From assembly GCA_913062925.1 (NCBI GenBank), contig CAJXWJ010000004.1, positions 1 to 64,000 on the forward strand: a DNA stretch of 64,000 bases, given 5' to 3'. A program made the translations under genes and the position numbers. The stretch comes from an uncultured Pseudorhodobacter sp. GTDB lineage: Bacteria; Pseudomonadota; Alphaproteobacteria; Rhodobacterales; Rhodobacteraceae. Of the stretch, positions 30,056-38,305 are shown in pieces (positions within the stretch are counted from its first letter, which is position 1; each line of letters starts with the position of its first letter). The notes beneath the pieces are model-generated. The model made no database searches. It saw only the letters and a list, made by a program, of their open reading frames with translations, and was not told the DNA's origin.

Positions 30056-31438
30056 ATGCAACCGCTTTTTGCTGACCCGACCGCGCCAAGCCTGCCGTTA
30101 CAAATTGTGCCAAGCGACGGTTTGGCAGAATTTTTGGCCAACCAACCCGCGCCGATCCGCGCTTGGCTGGAACAGTCGCGGTTTAAGGCGGCTTTGGGTG
30201 ATGTTCGGCTGATCCCCGGGGCAGATGGGGTGGCAGGGGCGGTGGTGGGCTTTGGCACCGCACAAGCCCGCGCGCGGCTGCGCTTTGGTCTGGCCAAAGC
30301 GGTGGCCAGCCTGCCCTTAGGCGCTTGGCGAATCGAGGGCGATTTGACCCCCGCCCAGCGCGACGAGGCCGCCTTGGGCTGGCTGTTGGCGCAGTACCGC
30401 TTTGGCCGCTATCGCAGCACCGCCCCCGAACCGATGCCACAGCTGATCGCACCTGCCGGCTGCGATCTGGCCGCCTTGCAAGCCATGGCAGCGGGCGAGT
30501 TTCTGACCCGCGATCTGATCAACACCCCCGCCGCCGACATGGGGCCAGACGAGCTTGCAACCGCGATGGCCGATTTGGCGCAGCGATTTGGCGCAAGCTT
30601 TACCGCCATCACAGGCGAGGCTTTGCGAGAGCAGAACTTCCCGATGATCCACGCGGTCGGTCGCGCCTCGCCGTGCGCGCCGCGCCTGTTGGACCTGCGC
30701 TGGGGCAGCGCTGGGCCGCAGCTGACCTTGGTTGGCAAGGGGGTCTGCTTTGACACTGGCGGGCTGAACATCAAGCCTTCGGCGGGCATGGCGCTGATGA
30801 AGAAAGACATGGGCGGCGCGGCGACGGTCTTGGGTCTTGCGCAGATGATCATGCAGCTTGGCCTGCCGCTGCGGCTGCGGGTGATCGTGGCGGCGGTAGA
30901 AAATGTCATCTCGGGCAATGCGCTGAAACCAAAAGACATTCTAACCTCGCGCAAGGGGCTGACGGTCGAGGTGAACGACACCGACGCCGAAGGCCGCTTG
31001 GTCTTGGCCGATGCGCTGGCCTTGGCCACCGAAGAGCCTTGCGATGTGCTGATCTCGATGGCGACGCTGACGGGGGCGGCACGGGTCGCCGTGGGGCCAG
31101 ACCTTGCGCCCTATTACACCGATGACAGCGCGATGGTGCAGGCGCTTGAGGCCGGCGCGGTTGCGGGCTTTGATCCGGTGTGGCGGCTGCCGTTTCACAC
31201 CCCCTATGAGGCTGTGATCGAACCCGGCATTGCCGATCTGGACAATGCGCCGGGCTATGGCTTTGCGGGGTCGGTGACGGCGGCGCTGTTCCTGCGCCGC
31301 TTCGCCGATCATCCGCGCTATATGCATTTCGACATCTACGGCCATATGCCCACCGATGCCCCCGCACGGCCCAAGGGCGGCGCAGGCCAAGGCGCGCGGG
31401 CGCTGCTGGGCGCACTTCCCGCGATGTTGGGGCTGTGA
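30056..31438 (+). CDS. M17 leucyl aminopeptidase family protein
   Basis: A 460-residue two-metal aminopeptidase. The metal-binding lysine and aspartate lie in VGKGVCFDTGGLNIKPS, the catalytic Arg and metal Asp/Glu in the NDTDAEGRLVLADAL block. The N-terminal domain (1-170) is short and divergent from PepA, which is typical of the Rhodobacterales paralog; cleavage of N-terminal hydrophobic residues from peptides is expected. AAGGATGCCGC precedes ATG 30056. It overlaps the NlpC/P60 gene by one base, and pairing of the two suggests recycling of wall-derived peptides. Confidence 0.9.
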   Translation: MQPLFADPTAPSLPLQIVPSDGLAEFLANQPAPIRAWLEQSRFKAALGDVRLIPGADGVAGAVVGFGTAQARARLRFGLAKAVASLPLGAWRIEGDLTPAQRDEAALGWLLAQYRFGRYRSTAPEPMPQLIAPAGCDLAALQAMAAGEFLTRDLINTPAADMGPDELATAMADLAQRFGASFTAITGEALREQNFPMIHAVGRASPCAPRLLDLRWGSAGPQLTLVGKGVCFDTGGLNIKPSAGMALMKKDMGGAATVLGLAQMIMQLGLPLRLRVIVAAVENVISGNALKPKDILTSRKGLTVEVNDTDAEGRLVLADALALATEEPCDVLISMATLTGAARVAVGPDLAPYYTDDSAMVQALEAGAVAGFDPVWRLPFHTPYEAVIEPGIADLDNAPGYGFAGSVTAALFLRRFADHPRYMHFDIYGHMPTDAPARPKGGAGQGARALLGALPAMLGL

Positions 31439-32268
31439 TGGACCGCCGCCTGACGCCCTTTAGCGGCCGCATCGCGCATATCTCGCTGCAAGGCCAGATC
31501 GCGGCCGAAGGCTTTACCGCAGGGCAATTGCGCCAGATCACCTTGCCCTTGGTCGATCTGCTGCAAAGCCCAAATGGCCCGCGCGACCGCCAGCTTTGGC
31601 AGGGCGAGGGCTTTACCGTGATTGATCAGCGCGACGGCCATGCCTTTGGCTTTGCGCAAAAAGACGGCTATTGCGGCTGGCTGCCAATCGCGGCCTTGGG
31701 CGACAGCGCGCCGACGCATTGGCTGGCCGCCCCCGCCAGCCATCTTTACCCCGAACCACGGGTGCAAGCGCGCGAGATCACCAGCCTGCCAATGGGCGCG
31801 CAGCTGCAAGTGCTGGGGCAGAGCGGCAGCTTTGCGCAGACACCGCAGGGGTTTATCCCCGCCTGCCACCTGCTGCCCTTGGGGCACTATCTGCCCGATC
31901 CGGTCGCCGTGGCCGAAAGCCTGCTGGGCAGCCCCTATCTTTGGGGCGGCAATTCGCGAGCGGGGATTGATTGTTCGGGGCTTGTGCAACTGGCGCTGGT
32001 GGCTTGCGGTCTGCCTTCGGCTCCAGATGCCGATTTGCAGCAAAGCCTTGGCCAGCCGCTGACCGAAGACGCGGCCTTGCAGCGCGGCGATCTGCTGTTC
32101 TGGAAAGGTCATGTCGCGATGGTCGTTGATGCGGCGCGGCTGATCCATGCCAATGGGCACACCATGTCGGTGGCCTATGAAGACACCGCCGCCTGCATCG
32201 CGCGGATTTTGGCGGCGGAAGGCAAGCCCGTCAGCCATCGCCGCAGGATTACTCTACGGCGCGAATAA
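31438..32268 (+). CDS. NlpC/P60-family cysteine peptidase with SH3 region
   Basis: A 276-residue protein resembling gamma-D-glutamyl-L-diamino acid endopeptidases (YkfC type). The first 145 residues form an SH3-like wall-binding region; the NlpC/P60 domain follows with catalytic Cys in GIDCSGLVQ (about 178), His in KGHVAMV (about 224) and the third polar residue in IHANGH. There is no signal peptide, so it probably cuts imported muropeptides in the cytoplasm, then handing them to the aminopeptidase encoded just upstream (stop/start overlap TGATG). The 3' end overlaps the convergent DUF2794 gene by 20 bases. Confidence 0.88.
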   Translation: MDRRLTPFSGRIAHISLQGQIAAEGFTAGQLRQITLPLVDLLQSPNGPRDRQLWQGEGFTVIDQRDGHAFGFAQKDGYCGWLPIAALGDSAPTHWLAAPASHLYPEPRVQAREITSLPMGAQLQVLGQSGSFAQTPQGFIPACHLLPLGHYLPDPVAVAESLLGSPYLWGGNSRAGIDCSGLVQLALVACGLPSAPDADLQQSLGQPLTEDAALQRGDLLFWKGHVAMVVDAARLIHANGHTMSVAYEDTAACIARILAAEGKPVSHRRRITLRRE

Positions 32269-32596
32269 GCTTTTTCTCAAGCACCCGCAGCACTTGGCCC
32301 AGATCATTGCCGCGCCGCAGGATATAGCCGTCCATGCCGACCACAGAATAAAGCCCCTGCTTGTCACGCAGCTTGGGGCGCTTTTCGATGCGGTAGAGCG
32401 GCGATTCCGCAAAGCGGCGAAACACCGAAAACACCGCCGCCTCGCGCAGAAATGAGATGCCATAGTCGCGCCATTCGCCAGCCGAGACGAACTGCCCGTA
32501 AAGCCGTGTCAACGCGCCAAGCTCTTTGCGATCAAAGGTAACCTGCTCTTGCGGGCTTTCAGGCGATGGGAAAGGGGTTGGCGTTTGTAACGTCAT
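32249..32596 (-). CDS. DUF2794 protein
   Basis: A 115-residue basic protein of a family widespread in Alphaproteobacteria. Conserved features are VTFDRKELGALTRLYGQFVSAGEWRDY-like wording (residues about 18-45) and SPLYRIEKRPKLRDKQG. No signal peptide. No function has been assigned to this family that I know of. It is monocistronic; its last 20 bases overlap the NlpC/P60 gene end. Confidence 0.82.
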   Translation of the reverse strand: MTLQTPTPFPSPESPQEQVTFDRKELGALTRLYGQFVSAGEWRDYGISFLREAAVFSVFRRFAESPLYRIEKRPKLRDKQGLYSVVGMDGYILRRGNDLGQVLRVLEKKLIRAVE

Positions 32597-32731
32597 GGTA
32601 AAAGTCTACGCTGGCTTTGCAAAAAATCAAGCACCGCAGTTTTGCCGCAATAAGACCCTTTTAAAACCACCGGAACTTCAAAAACCCGCCGCCATTCGCC
32701 GGCATAAAGACCTCAGTTACAGGTTAACGAC

Positions 32732-32822
32732 CCCGACGGCAGCGACAAAGCCCCCACCGAGTCCTTGCTGTCGGGCCCTGTATAAATCAAAGGCCCCCGC
32801 CCACACAGGCGGGGGTTTCTTG
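32732..32822 (+). ncRNA. Possible small plus-strand RNA ending in a terminator
   Basis: CCCGACGGCA (32732-32741) can pair with TGCTGTCGGG (32766-32775) over 10 bp (one G-U), followed 14 bases later by an intrinsic terminator hairpin with TTTCTT on the plus strand. No plus-strand gene lies upstream to use it. No convincing promoter was found, so this may only be the 3' end of minus-strand asparaginase mRNA. Confidence 0.2.
32790..32820. terminator. GC-rich terminator downstream of the asparaginase gene
   Basis: CCCCCGCC (32794-32801) and GGCGGGGG (32808-32815) form an 8-bp stem with a CACACA loop. The plus-strand tail is TTTCTT; the minus-strand tail is TTTGATTT. It lies about 18 bases past the asparaginase stop, so its main user is that minus-strand gene. 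Confidence 0.8.
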
Positions 32823-32833
32823 ATTGGCAGGGC

Positions 32834-33826
32834 CTAGCAGAACCCCTCTGCCAAGCGCAATTCGCCCACGGAAAAGCCACGGCAATTGATCTGCGGCGCG
32901 GGCAATCGCTTTTGTGCCATCGGATGAGCGGCATCCAAAGCACCCAGCTTGGCCAGCAGACTGACCAAAACCGCCTCGGAGGCGCGGCCGTTGCCGTCTT
33001 CGATCTTCAGCGCGATGCCCAGTTTTTGTTCGGGCAACATGGCGACAAACACCGCCTCGGCTCCGGTTTTGATCGAAACCTTGCCACCCATCGCCCGCAT
33101 CAGCTCGGTGCAGGCCCGGCCCTCGCCTGCGACCAGATCAGGATGCGCCGCCATCGCGTCGCGCAGCCGTGCCATCGCGCGCTGACGGCTGTTGCCACCC
33201 TCGCGCGCAGCAGCAAAAGCGCCCATCGCGCGGGCAAGCCCCGCCACCGACATCGCAAAGTTTGGCGCCGAACAACCGTCAATGCCGTAGCCTGCCACGC
33301 TCTCGCCGGTCACTTCTTCGGTCGCGGCGCGAATGGCGCGCTGCAAGGGGTGGTCAATCTCGGTATATTCCGAACCGCCCTTCAGATGTTTATTCGCGGT
33401 CAAAAAGCCCGAATGCTTGCCCGAGCAGTTGTTGTGCAACTGGCAGGGCGCATCATTGGCGCGGATCAGACGGTCGCGCTCGGTGCGGTCATAGGGTTCA
33501 TGCGAGCCACAGCGCAGATCGGCCTCGCCCAGCCCCAGATCCGCCAGCCAGCGCCCCGCCATATCGACATGCAGATGCGCGCCCTGATGGCTGGCGCAAG
33601 ACAGCGCGATATGCGCATCGCTTAGACCCGCCGCATCGGCAGCCCCGCTTTCCAGCAGCGGCAGCGCTTGGATCATTTTGCAGGACGATCGCGGGAAGAT
33701 CACGCGCTCTGGATCACCCCAGGATTGCACGATCTGCCCCGCTTCGTCGCAAATCACCACATGCCCGCGATGGGTGCTTTCCAGCAGCCCCCCGCGCCAA
33801 AGTTGCACCAATTCTGCCGCCGCCAT
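32834..33826 (-). CDS. L-asparaginase, Rhizobium etli AnsA (thermolabile, Zn/Cys) type
   Basis: A 330-residue cytoplasmic amidohydrolase that converts asparagine to aspartate and ammonia. It is not of the type I/II fold. Residues matching the Rhizobium enzyme ReAV are visible: Ser47/48 and Lys50 in PRSSCKMIQ, Ser in SCASHQG (about 79), and the zinc ligands Cys134-Lys137 in NNCSGKHSG and Cys185 in DGCSAPNF. ATG 33826 has GGGAG five bases upstream. It stands alone; no aspartase or transporter is adjacent. A terminator lies just beyond its end. Confidence 0.9.
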   Translation of the reverse strand: MAAAELVQLWRGGLLESTHRGHVVICDEAGQIVQSWGDPERVIFPRSSCKMIQALPLLESGAADAAGLSDAHIALSCASHQGAHLHVDMAGRWLADLGLGEADLRCGSHEPYDRTERDRLIRANDAPCQLHNNCSGKHSGFLTANKHLKGGSEYTEIDHPLQRAIRAATEEVTGESVAGYGIDGCSAPNFAMSVAGLARAMGAFAAAREGGNSRQRAMARLRDAMAAHPDLVAGEGRACTELMRAMGGKVSIKTGAEAVFVAMLPEQKLGIALKIEDGNGRASEAVLVSLLAKLGALDAAHPMAQKRLPAPQINCRGFSVGELRLAEGFC

Positions 33827-34005
33827 GGTCATCTCCCTCACTTATGCGCGATTTTCTGCCCGTTTCGGCCCTGTAGGGCTTTCGCGGATCGTCATTTTCC
33901 GGTTATGCATGGCATATCGAGTGTAAGAGGTTCGCGCTATATCAAAAACCGCAACAAGCGGCGATGGCACGGGCACAGGCAACACGGCTTGGAGGCTGTA
34001 ACGAC

Positions 34006-34536
34006 ATGGCAAACTGGATGACACGCGTAGCGTCAGCTGCGATGATCTCCGTGATCGGAATGGGTGTAGGTTCGGCAGGCTTGGCACAAGACTCCACCAA
34101 CCGCGTCGCGACGATGACGGATTGGAGCGTTTTCGCCGAAAAAGACCCGAAAGAATGCTGGGGCGTCTCCAGCCCCAAAGAAACCCTAAACACCAAAGAC
34201 GGCCAGCCAGTTTCGGTGCGCCGCGGCGACATCTTGCTGTTTGTGACCTTTCGGCAGGGCAGCGCTGGCGAGATTTCGTTTTCGGGCGGATATCCCTTTG
34301 CGGGCGGCTCGACGGTTAATCTGAAAGTCGACGGCGCGGGCTATGAGCTGTTTACCGATGGTGAATGGGCTTGGTCGGGCAGTGCGGCAGATGATGCGGC
34401 GATCCTGACCTCGTTGAAAAAGGGCGCAACAGCGGTGCTGACCGCGCGTTCGGCAAAGGGCACCCAGACCCAAGACACCTTTAGCCTGCGCGGCTTTACC
34501 GCCGCGATGGAAGAAGCCGCCAAACAGTGCGGCTAA
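34006..34536 (+). CDS. Exported invasion-associated locus B (IalB)-like protein
   Basis: A 176-residue periplasmic protein. The signal peptide (SAAMISVIGMGVGSAGLAQ) is cleaved near residue 30. The mature domain begins TMTDWSVFAEKDPKECWGVS, with a Cys at each end (ECW and KQCG) that could form a disulfide, as in the IalB family (Pfam Invasion-associated locus B). Family members are common in non-pathogenic Rhodobacteraceae, often upstream of rlmN, with unknown envelope function. GGAGG at 33991 supports ATG 34006. A strong terminator follows. Confidence 0.78.
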   Translation: MANWMTRVASAAMISVIGMGVGSAGLAQDSTNRVATMTDWSVFAEKDPKECWGVSSPKETLNTKDGQPVSVRRGDILLFVTFRQGSAGEISFSGGYPFAGGSTVNLKVDGAGYELFTDGEWAWSGSAADDAAILTSLKKGATAVLTARSAKGTQTQDTFSLRGFTAAMEEAAKQCG

Positions 34537-34555
34537 CCCCGCTAAAGCCCAGATT

Positions 34556-34588
34556 TGAAACGCCCCGCGCATGGCTCGGGGCGTTTTG
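34556..34588 (+). terminator. Intrinsic terminator after the IalB-like gene
   Basis: AAACGCCCCG (34558-34567) pairs with CGGGGCGTTT (34577-34586), leaving a 9-base loop and ending in TTTTGC, 20 bases after the stop. Confidence 0.93.
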
Positions 34589-34654
34589 CATTCCGACAGT
34601 TCCGTTTTGCTGCCGAATCCCTTATAGCAACGCTTCCAGCCATAGGATTCTGCC

Positions 34655-35821
34655 ATGACCGCGCCCATCACCCAAGACGTTCTGACCATTCCGCGCAAGC
34701 TGCCCGAGGGCGGCAAGCCAAATCTGGTCGGCATGACCCGCGACCAGATGCGCGCCGCGCTGATCGAGGCTGGCACGGCAGAAAAGCAAGCCAAGATGCG
34801 CGTTGGTCAGGTCTGGCAGTGGGTCTATCACTGGGGCGTGCGCGATTTTGAGGCGATGACCAACCTTGCCAAAGACTATCGCGCGCTTTTGGCCCAGCAT
34901 TTCGTGCTGGAAGTGCCCGAGGTGGTGACCAAGCAAGTTTCCACCGATGGCACCCGCAAATATCTGGTGCGCATCGCCGGCGGCCACGAGGTCGAGGTGG
35001 TCTATATCCCCGAAACCGATCGCGGCACGCTGTGTATCTCGAGCCAAGTCGGCTGCACGCTGACCTGTTCGTTCTGCCATACCGGCACGCAAAAACTGGT
35101 GCGCAACCTGACGGCGGCGGAAATCGTTGGCCAAGTCATGCTGGCGCGCGATGATCTGAACGAATGGCCGGTGCAAGGCGCGCCGAAGAACGAGACGCGG
35201 CTTGTCAGCAATATCGTGCTGATGGGCATGGGCGAGCCTTTGTATAACTTTGAAAACGTGCGCGACGCGATGAAGGTGGTGATGGACGGCGAAGGCATCG
35301 CGCTTGGCCGCCGCCGCATCACCCTGTCGACCAGCGGCGTTGTGCCAGAAATCGCCCGCACCGCCGAAGAAATCGGCTGCCTGCTGGCGGTATCTTTCCA
35401 CGCCACCACCGACGAGGTGCGCGATCAATTGGTGCCGATCAACAAAAAGTGGAACATCGCCACCCTGCTTGAAGCGCTGAAAGCCTATCCGGGGCTGACC
35501 AATTCTGAACGCATCACCTTTGAATATGTGATGCTGGATCATGTCAACGACAGCAAAGAAGACGCTTACCGCTTGGTGGAACTGCTGCGCGGCATCCCCG
35601 CCAAGGTCAACCTGATCCCCTTTAACGAATGGCCCGGCGCGCCCTATAAACGCTCGTCTGGCAACCGGATCCATGCTTTTGCCGACATCATTTATCAGGC
35701 CGGTTACTCCAGCCCGATCCGCACGCCGCGCGGCGAAGACATCATGGCGGCCTGTGGCCAGCTGAAATCGGCCACCGAAAAGCAGCGGAAATCTGCGACA
35801 AAAACGACAGTTCAGGGCTAA
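34655..35821 (+). CDS. rlmN: 23S rRNA (adenine-2503-C2) / tRNA methyltransferase
   Basis: A 388-residue radical-SAM dual-specificity methyltransferase for A2503 of 23S rRNA and A37 of some tRNAs. The 4Fe-4S cluster Cys are 134, 138 and 141 in [12 protein letters not shown]; the second SAM motif is in [10 protein letters not shown]; the methyl-carrying Cys is near the C-terminus in IMAACGQL. Length and block order are typical. The ATG at 34655 follows a short leader after the terminator of the IalB gene. Confidence 0.97.
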   Translation: MTAPITQDVLTIPRKLPEGGKPNLVGMTRDQMRAALIEAGTAEKQAKMRVGQVWQWVYHWGVRDFEAMTNLAKDYRALLAQHFVLEVPEVVTKQVSTDGTRKYLVRIAGGHEVEVVYIPETDRGTLCISSQVGCTLTCSFCHTGTQKLVRNLTAAEIVGQVMLARDDLNEWPVQGAPKNETRLVSNIVLMGMGEPLYNFENVRDAMKVVMDGEGIALGRRRITLSTSGVVPEIARTAEEIGCLLAVSFHATTDEVRDQLVPINKKWNIATLLEALKAYPGLTNSERITFEYVMLDHVNDSKEDAYRLVELLRGIPAKVNLIPFNEWPGAPYKRSSGNRIHAFADIIYQAGYSSPIRTPRGEDIMAACGQLKSATEKQRKSATKTTVQG

Positions 35822-36012
35822 ATCACCTAGGGGTTGTGGGCTGGCGGTCATCCTGCTCTTTTTGTGGTATTTAGCAGGGCGGCATAAAACGAAAAGCTGG
35901 CGTCATGGGCTTCAATTCGTTAAGCAGTTGTCAAACTGGGTGTGCAACACAGAACGAACCCAGACGGAACCAGACAACCGGCGCTTTGCCGGCTAGAGGA
36001 TAGGGCAGTAAG

Positions 36013-37041
36013 ATGGCGGCTTCGGACGATACGCAAAAGCGTTCTGCGAAAGAGTGGGTCTTGGTTCTGGCGAAGTATCGCGAGCCTTCGACCAGCCGCA
36101 GCATTTTTGAACTTGTGGCCACTTTGGTGCCTTTTGTCCTGCTTTGGGGTCTGGCTTGGGCGTCTTTGTCGGTCAGCTACTGGCTTGCTTTTGCGATTGC
36201 GGCGCTGAACGGGCTGTTTCTGGTGCGGATCTTTGTCATCCAGCATGATTGCGGCCATGCGTCTTATTTCAGCAGCCGCAAGGCTCAGGATTGGGTCGGC
36301 CGCTGTTTGGGCGTGCTGACGCTGACCCCCTATGATGTCTGGCGCCGCACCCATTCGATTCACCATTCGCACCACGGCAACCTTGATCAGCGCGGCATTG
36401 GCGATGTGCTGACCCTGACGGTCGAAGAATACCGCGCCCGCAGCCGCTTTGGCCGCTTTATGTATCGGCTTTATCGGCATCCGCTGGTGCTGTTTGTGCT
36501 GGGGCCAAGCTATCTGTTCATCTTGCAAAACCGCTTGCCGCTGGGGCTGATGAAATCGGGCTGGCGCTATTGGACAAGTGCGATGGGCACCAATGCGATG
36601 ATCGCGATCATTCTGGGGCTGATCATCTATCTGGGTGGCTTTATGCCGGTGCTGCTGATCTATCTGCCCACCTCGGTGATTGCGGGTACGGTTGGGGTTT
36701 GGCTGTTCTATGTGCAGCACCAGTTTGAAGAAACCCATTGGGCCAAGACCGAAGACTGGCAGCTGCATGAAGCAGCGCTTGAGGGGTCTTCGCACTACAT
36801 CCTGCCGCAGCCGCTGCGGTGGCTGAGCGCGAATATCGGCATTCACCATGTGCATCACCTGTACAGCCGCATCCCGTTTTACCGCCTGCCCGAAGTGCTG
36901 CGCGACAATGCCGCCTTGGCCGAGGCGCAGCGCCTGACGGTCTGGGAAAGCTTTAAGTCGGTGAACCTGCATCTGTGGGACGAAAAGCTGCAAAAGCTGC
37001 TGTCGTTCCGCGAGGCGAAAAAGCTTTACGATCTGGCCTAA
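36013..37041 (+). CDS. Membrane fatty-acid desaturase
   Basis: A 342-residue integral-membrane diiron desaturase with four hydrophobic segments. The three His boxes are intact: HDCGH (residues 78-82), HSIHHSHH (114-121) and HHVHH (about 278-282), in the order of acyl-lipid omega-6 or delta-12-type enzymes. It introduces a double bond into membrane acyl chains or a carotenoid-like lipid; the substrate is inferred only to the level of acyl lipid. AGAGGAT lies upstream of ATG 36013. The preceding 190 bases include a GCCGGC-rich hairpin but no gene. Confidence 0.86.
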   Translation: MAASDDTQKRSAKEWVLVLAKYREPSTSRSIFELVATLVPFVLLWGLAWASLSVSYWLAFAIAALNGLFLVRIFVIQHDCGHASYFSSRKAQDWVGRCLGVLTLTPYDVWRRTHSIHHSHHGNLDQRGIGDVLTLTVEEYRARSRFGRFMYRLYRHPLVLFVLGPSYLFILQNRLPLGLMKSGWRYWTSAMGTNAMIAIILGLIIYLGGFMPVLLIYLPTSVIAGTVGVWLFYVQHQFEETHWAKTEDWQLHEAALEGSSHYILPQPLRWLSANIGIHHVHHLYSRIPFYRLPEVLRDNAALAEAQRLTVWESFKSVNLHLWDEKLQKLLSFREAKKLYDLA

Positions 37042-37083
37042 GCCGCGCTTGGCGGCGGGGGTTGCTGCTGCTAGCCTTTGGCG

Positions 37084-38280
37084 ATGCTGCTGACCAATGC
37101 CCTTGCCCGCAGGCTGTTCCTGCACCGCCATCTGTTGGCAGAGCCTCCGCTTGGCGCGGGCTCTGGTCAGGCGCTGGCCGATCTGATCTCGCAGCTGGGC
37201 TTTGTGCAGGTTGACAGCATCAACACCCTGGCCCGCGCGCATCACATGATCTTGTTCAGCCGGCGGCAGACTTACCGGCCCGAGGCGTTAAAGCCGCTGC
37301 TGGAAGACCAGCGCCAGCTGTGGGAGCATTGGACGCATGACGCCTCGATCATCCCGATAGCGCTGCATCCGCTGTGGCAGCACCGCTTTGCCCGCGATGC
37401 CGAACGGCTGCGCGGCTCTTGGAAGGCTTGGTTCCGCGACGGCTATGAGGCGCAGTTCGACACGATCCTAGATCGGATTGCCCGCGATGGTCCGGTAACC
37501 TCGACCGATGTTGGTCAAGGCGAGGCGCGCGGCAAAGGCGGCTGGTGGGATTGGCACCCCAGCAAAACCGCGCTGGAATGGCTGTGGCGCACTGGGCAAT
37601 TGGCGATCACCCGGCGCGACGGCTTCCAGAAGGTCTATGATCTGACCGAAAGGGTGATCCCGCAGGCGCATCGCTTGGACAGCCCCGACGAAGCCGCCAT
37701 GGTCGATTGGGCCTGTTGCTCGGCGCTGGATCATCTGGGATTTGCCGATGCGAAAGAGCTGCGCGGCTATTGGCACTGCCTGCGGCCTGACGAGGTGAAG
37801 ACTTGGCTGAAATCCGCCCTTGCGCGCGGCGAGATCACCGAGATCGAGGTCGAAGGCGCAGATCTGTCGCGCAAACGCAGCTATGCGCGCCCCGATGTGC
37901 TGGCCGATGCCAGCCTTGCCCCCGAGCCAAGCCCGCGTCTACGGCTGCTTTCGCCCTTTGATCCAGCCCTGCGCGACCGCGATCGGGCCGAGTTTCTGTT
38001 CGGCTTTCACTACCGCATCGAGGTTTTCGTGCCAGAGCCAAAGCGGATCTACGGCTATTATGTCTTTCCCATTCTGGAAGCCGACAGGCTGGTTGGCCGC
38101 ATCGACGTCAAGGCGTTTCGGGCTGAAAACACCCTGCGGATCAAGGCGCTTTGGCCCGAGCGCGGCGTGAAATTTGGCGCAGGCCGGCTGCGGAAACTTG
38201 AAGCCGAGCTGCAACGCTGGGCGGCGTTTTCGGGCTGTGATCGGGTCGACTATCAGCCGGGTTGGCTGCGCGAGGGCTAG
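37084..38280 (+). CDS. YcaQ/AlkX-like winged-helix DNA glycosylase
   Basis: A 398-residue protein of the HTH_42/YcaQ superfamily. The N-terminal third carries the FVQVDSINTLARAHHMILFSR block, which corresponds to the catalytic QxD/QVD motif of E. coli YcaQ (AlkX), a glycosylase that unhooks DNA interstrand crosslinks. Later winged-helix modules include RLRLLSPFDP and RLVGRIDVKAFR segments typical of the family. Homologues may repair other bulky N-alkyl lesions. The ATG at 37084 is preferred over TTG 37078. It follows the desaturase by 42 bases in the same direction but is functionally unrelated. Confidence 0.82.
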   Translation: MLLTNALARRLFLHRHLLAEPPLGAGSGQALADLISQLGFVQVDSINTLARAHHMILFSRRQTYRPEALKPLLEDQRQLWEHWTHDASIIPIALHPLWQHRFARDAERLRGSWKAWFRDGYEAQFDTILDRIARDGPVTSTDVGQGEARGKGGWWDWHPSKTALEWLWRTGQLAITRRDGFQKVYDLTERVIPQAHRLDSPDEAAMVDWACCSALDHLGFADAKELRGYWHCLRPDEVKTWLKSALARGEITEIEVEGADLSRKRSYARPDVLADASLAPEPSPRLRLLSPFDPALRDRDRAEFLFGFHYRIEVFVPEPKRIYGYYVFPILEADRLVGRIDVKAFRAENTLRIKALWPERGVKFGAGRLRKLEAELQRWAAFSGCDRVDYQPGWLREG

Positions 38281-38305
38281 GCCCGCGCAGCCCGGACTTG
38301 CAGAC

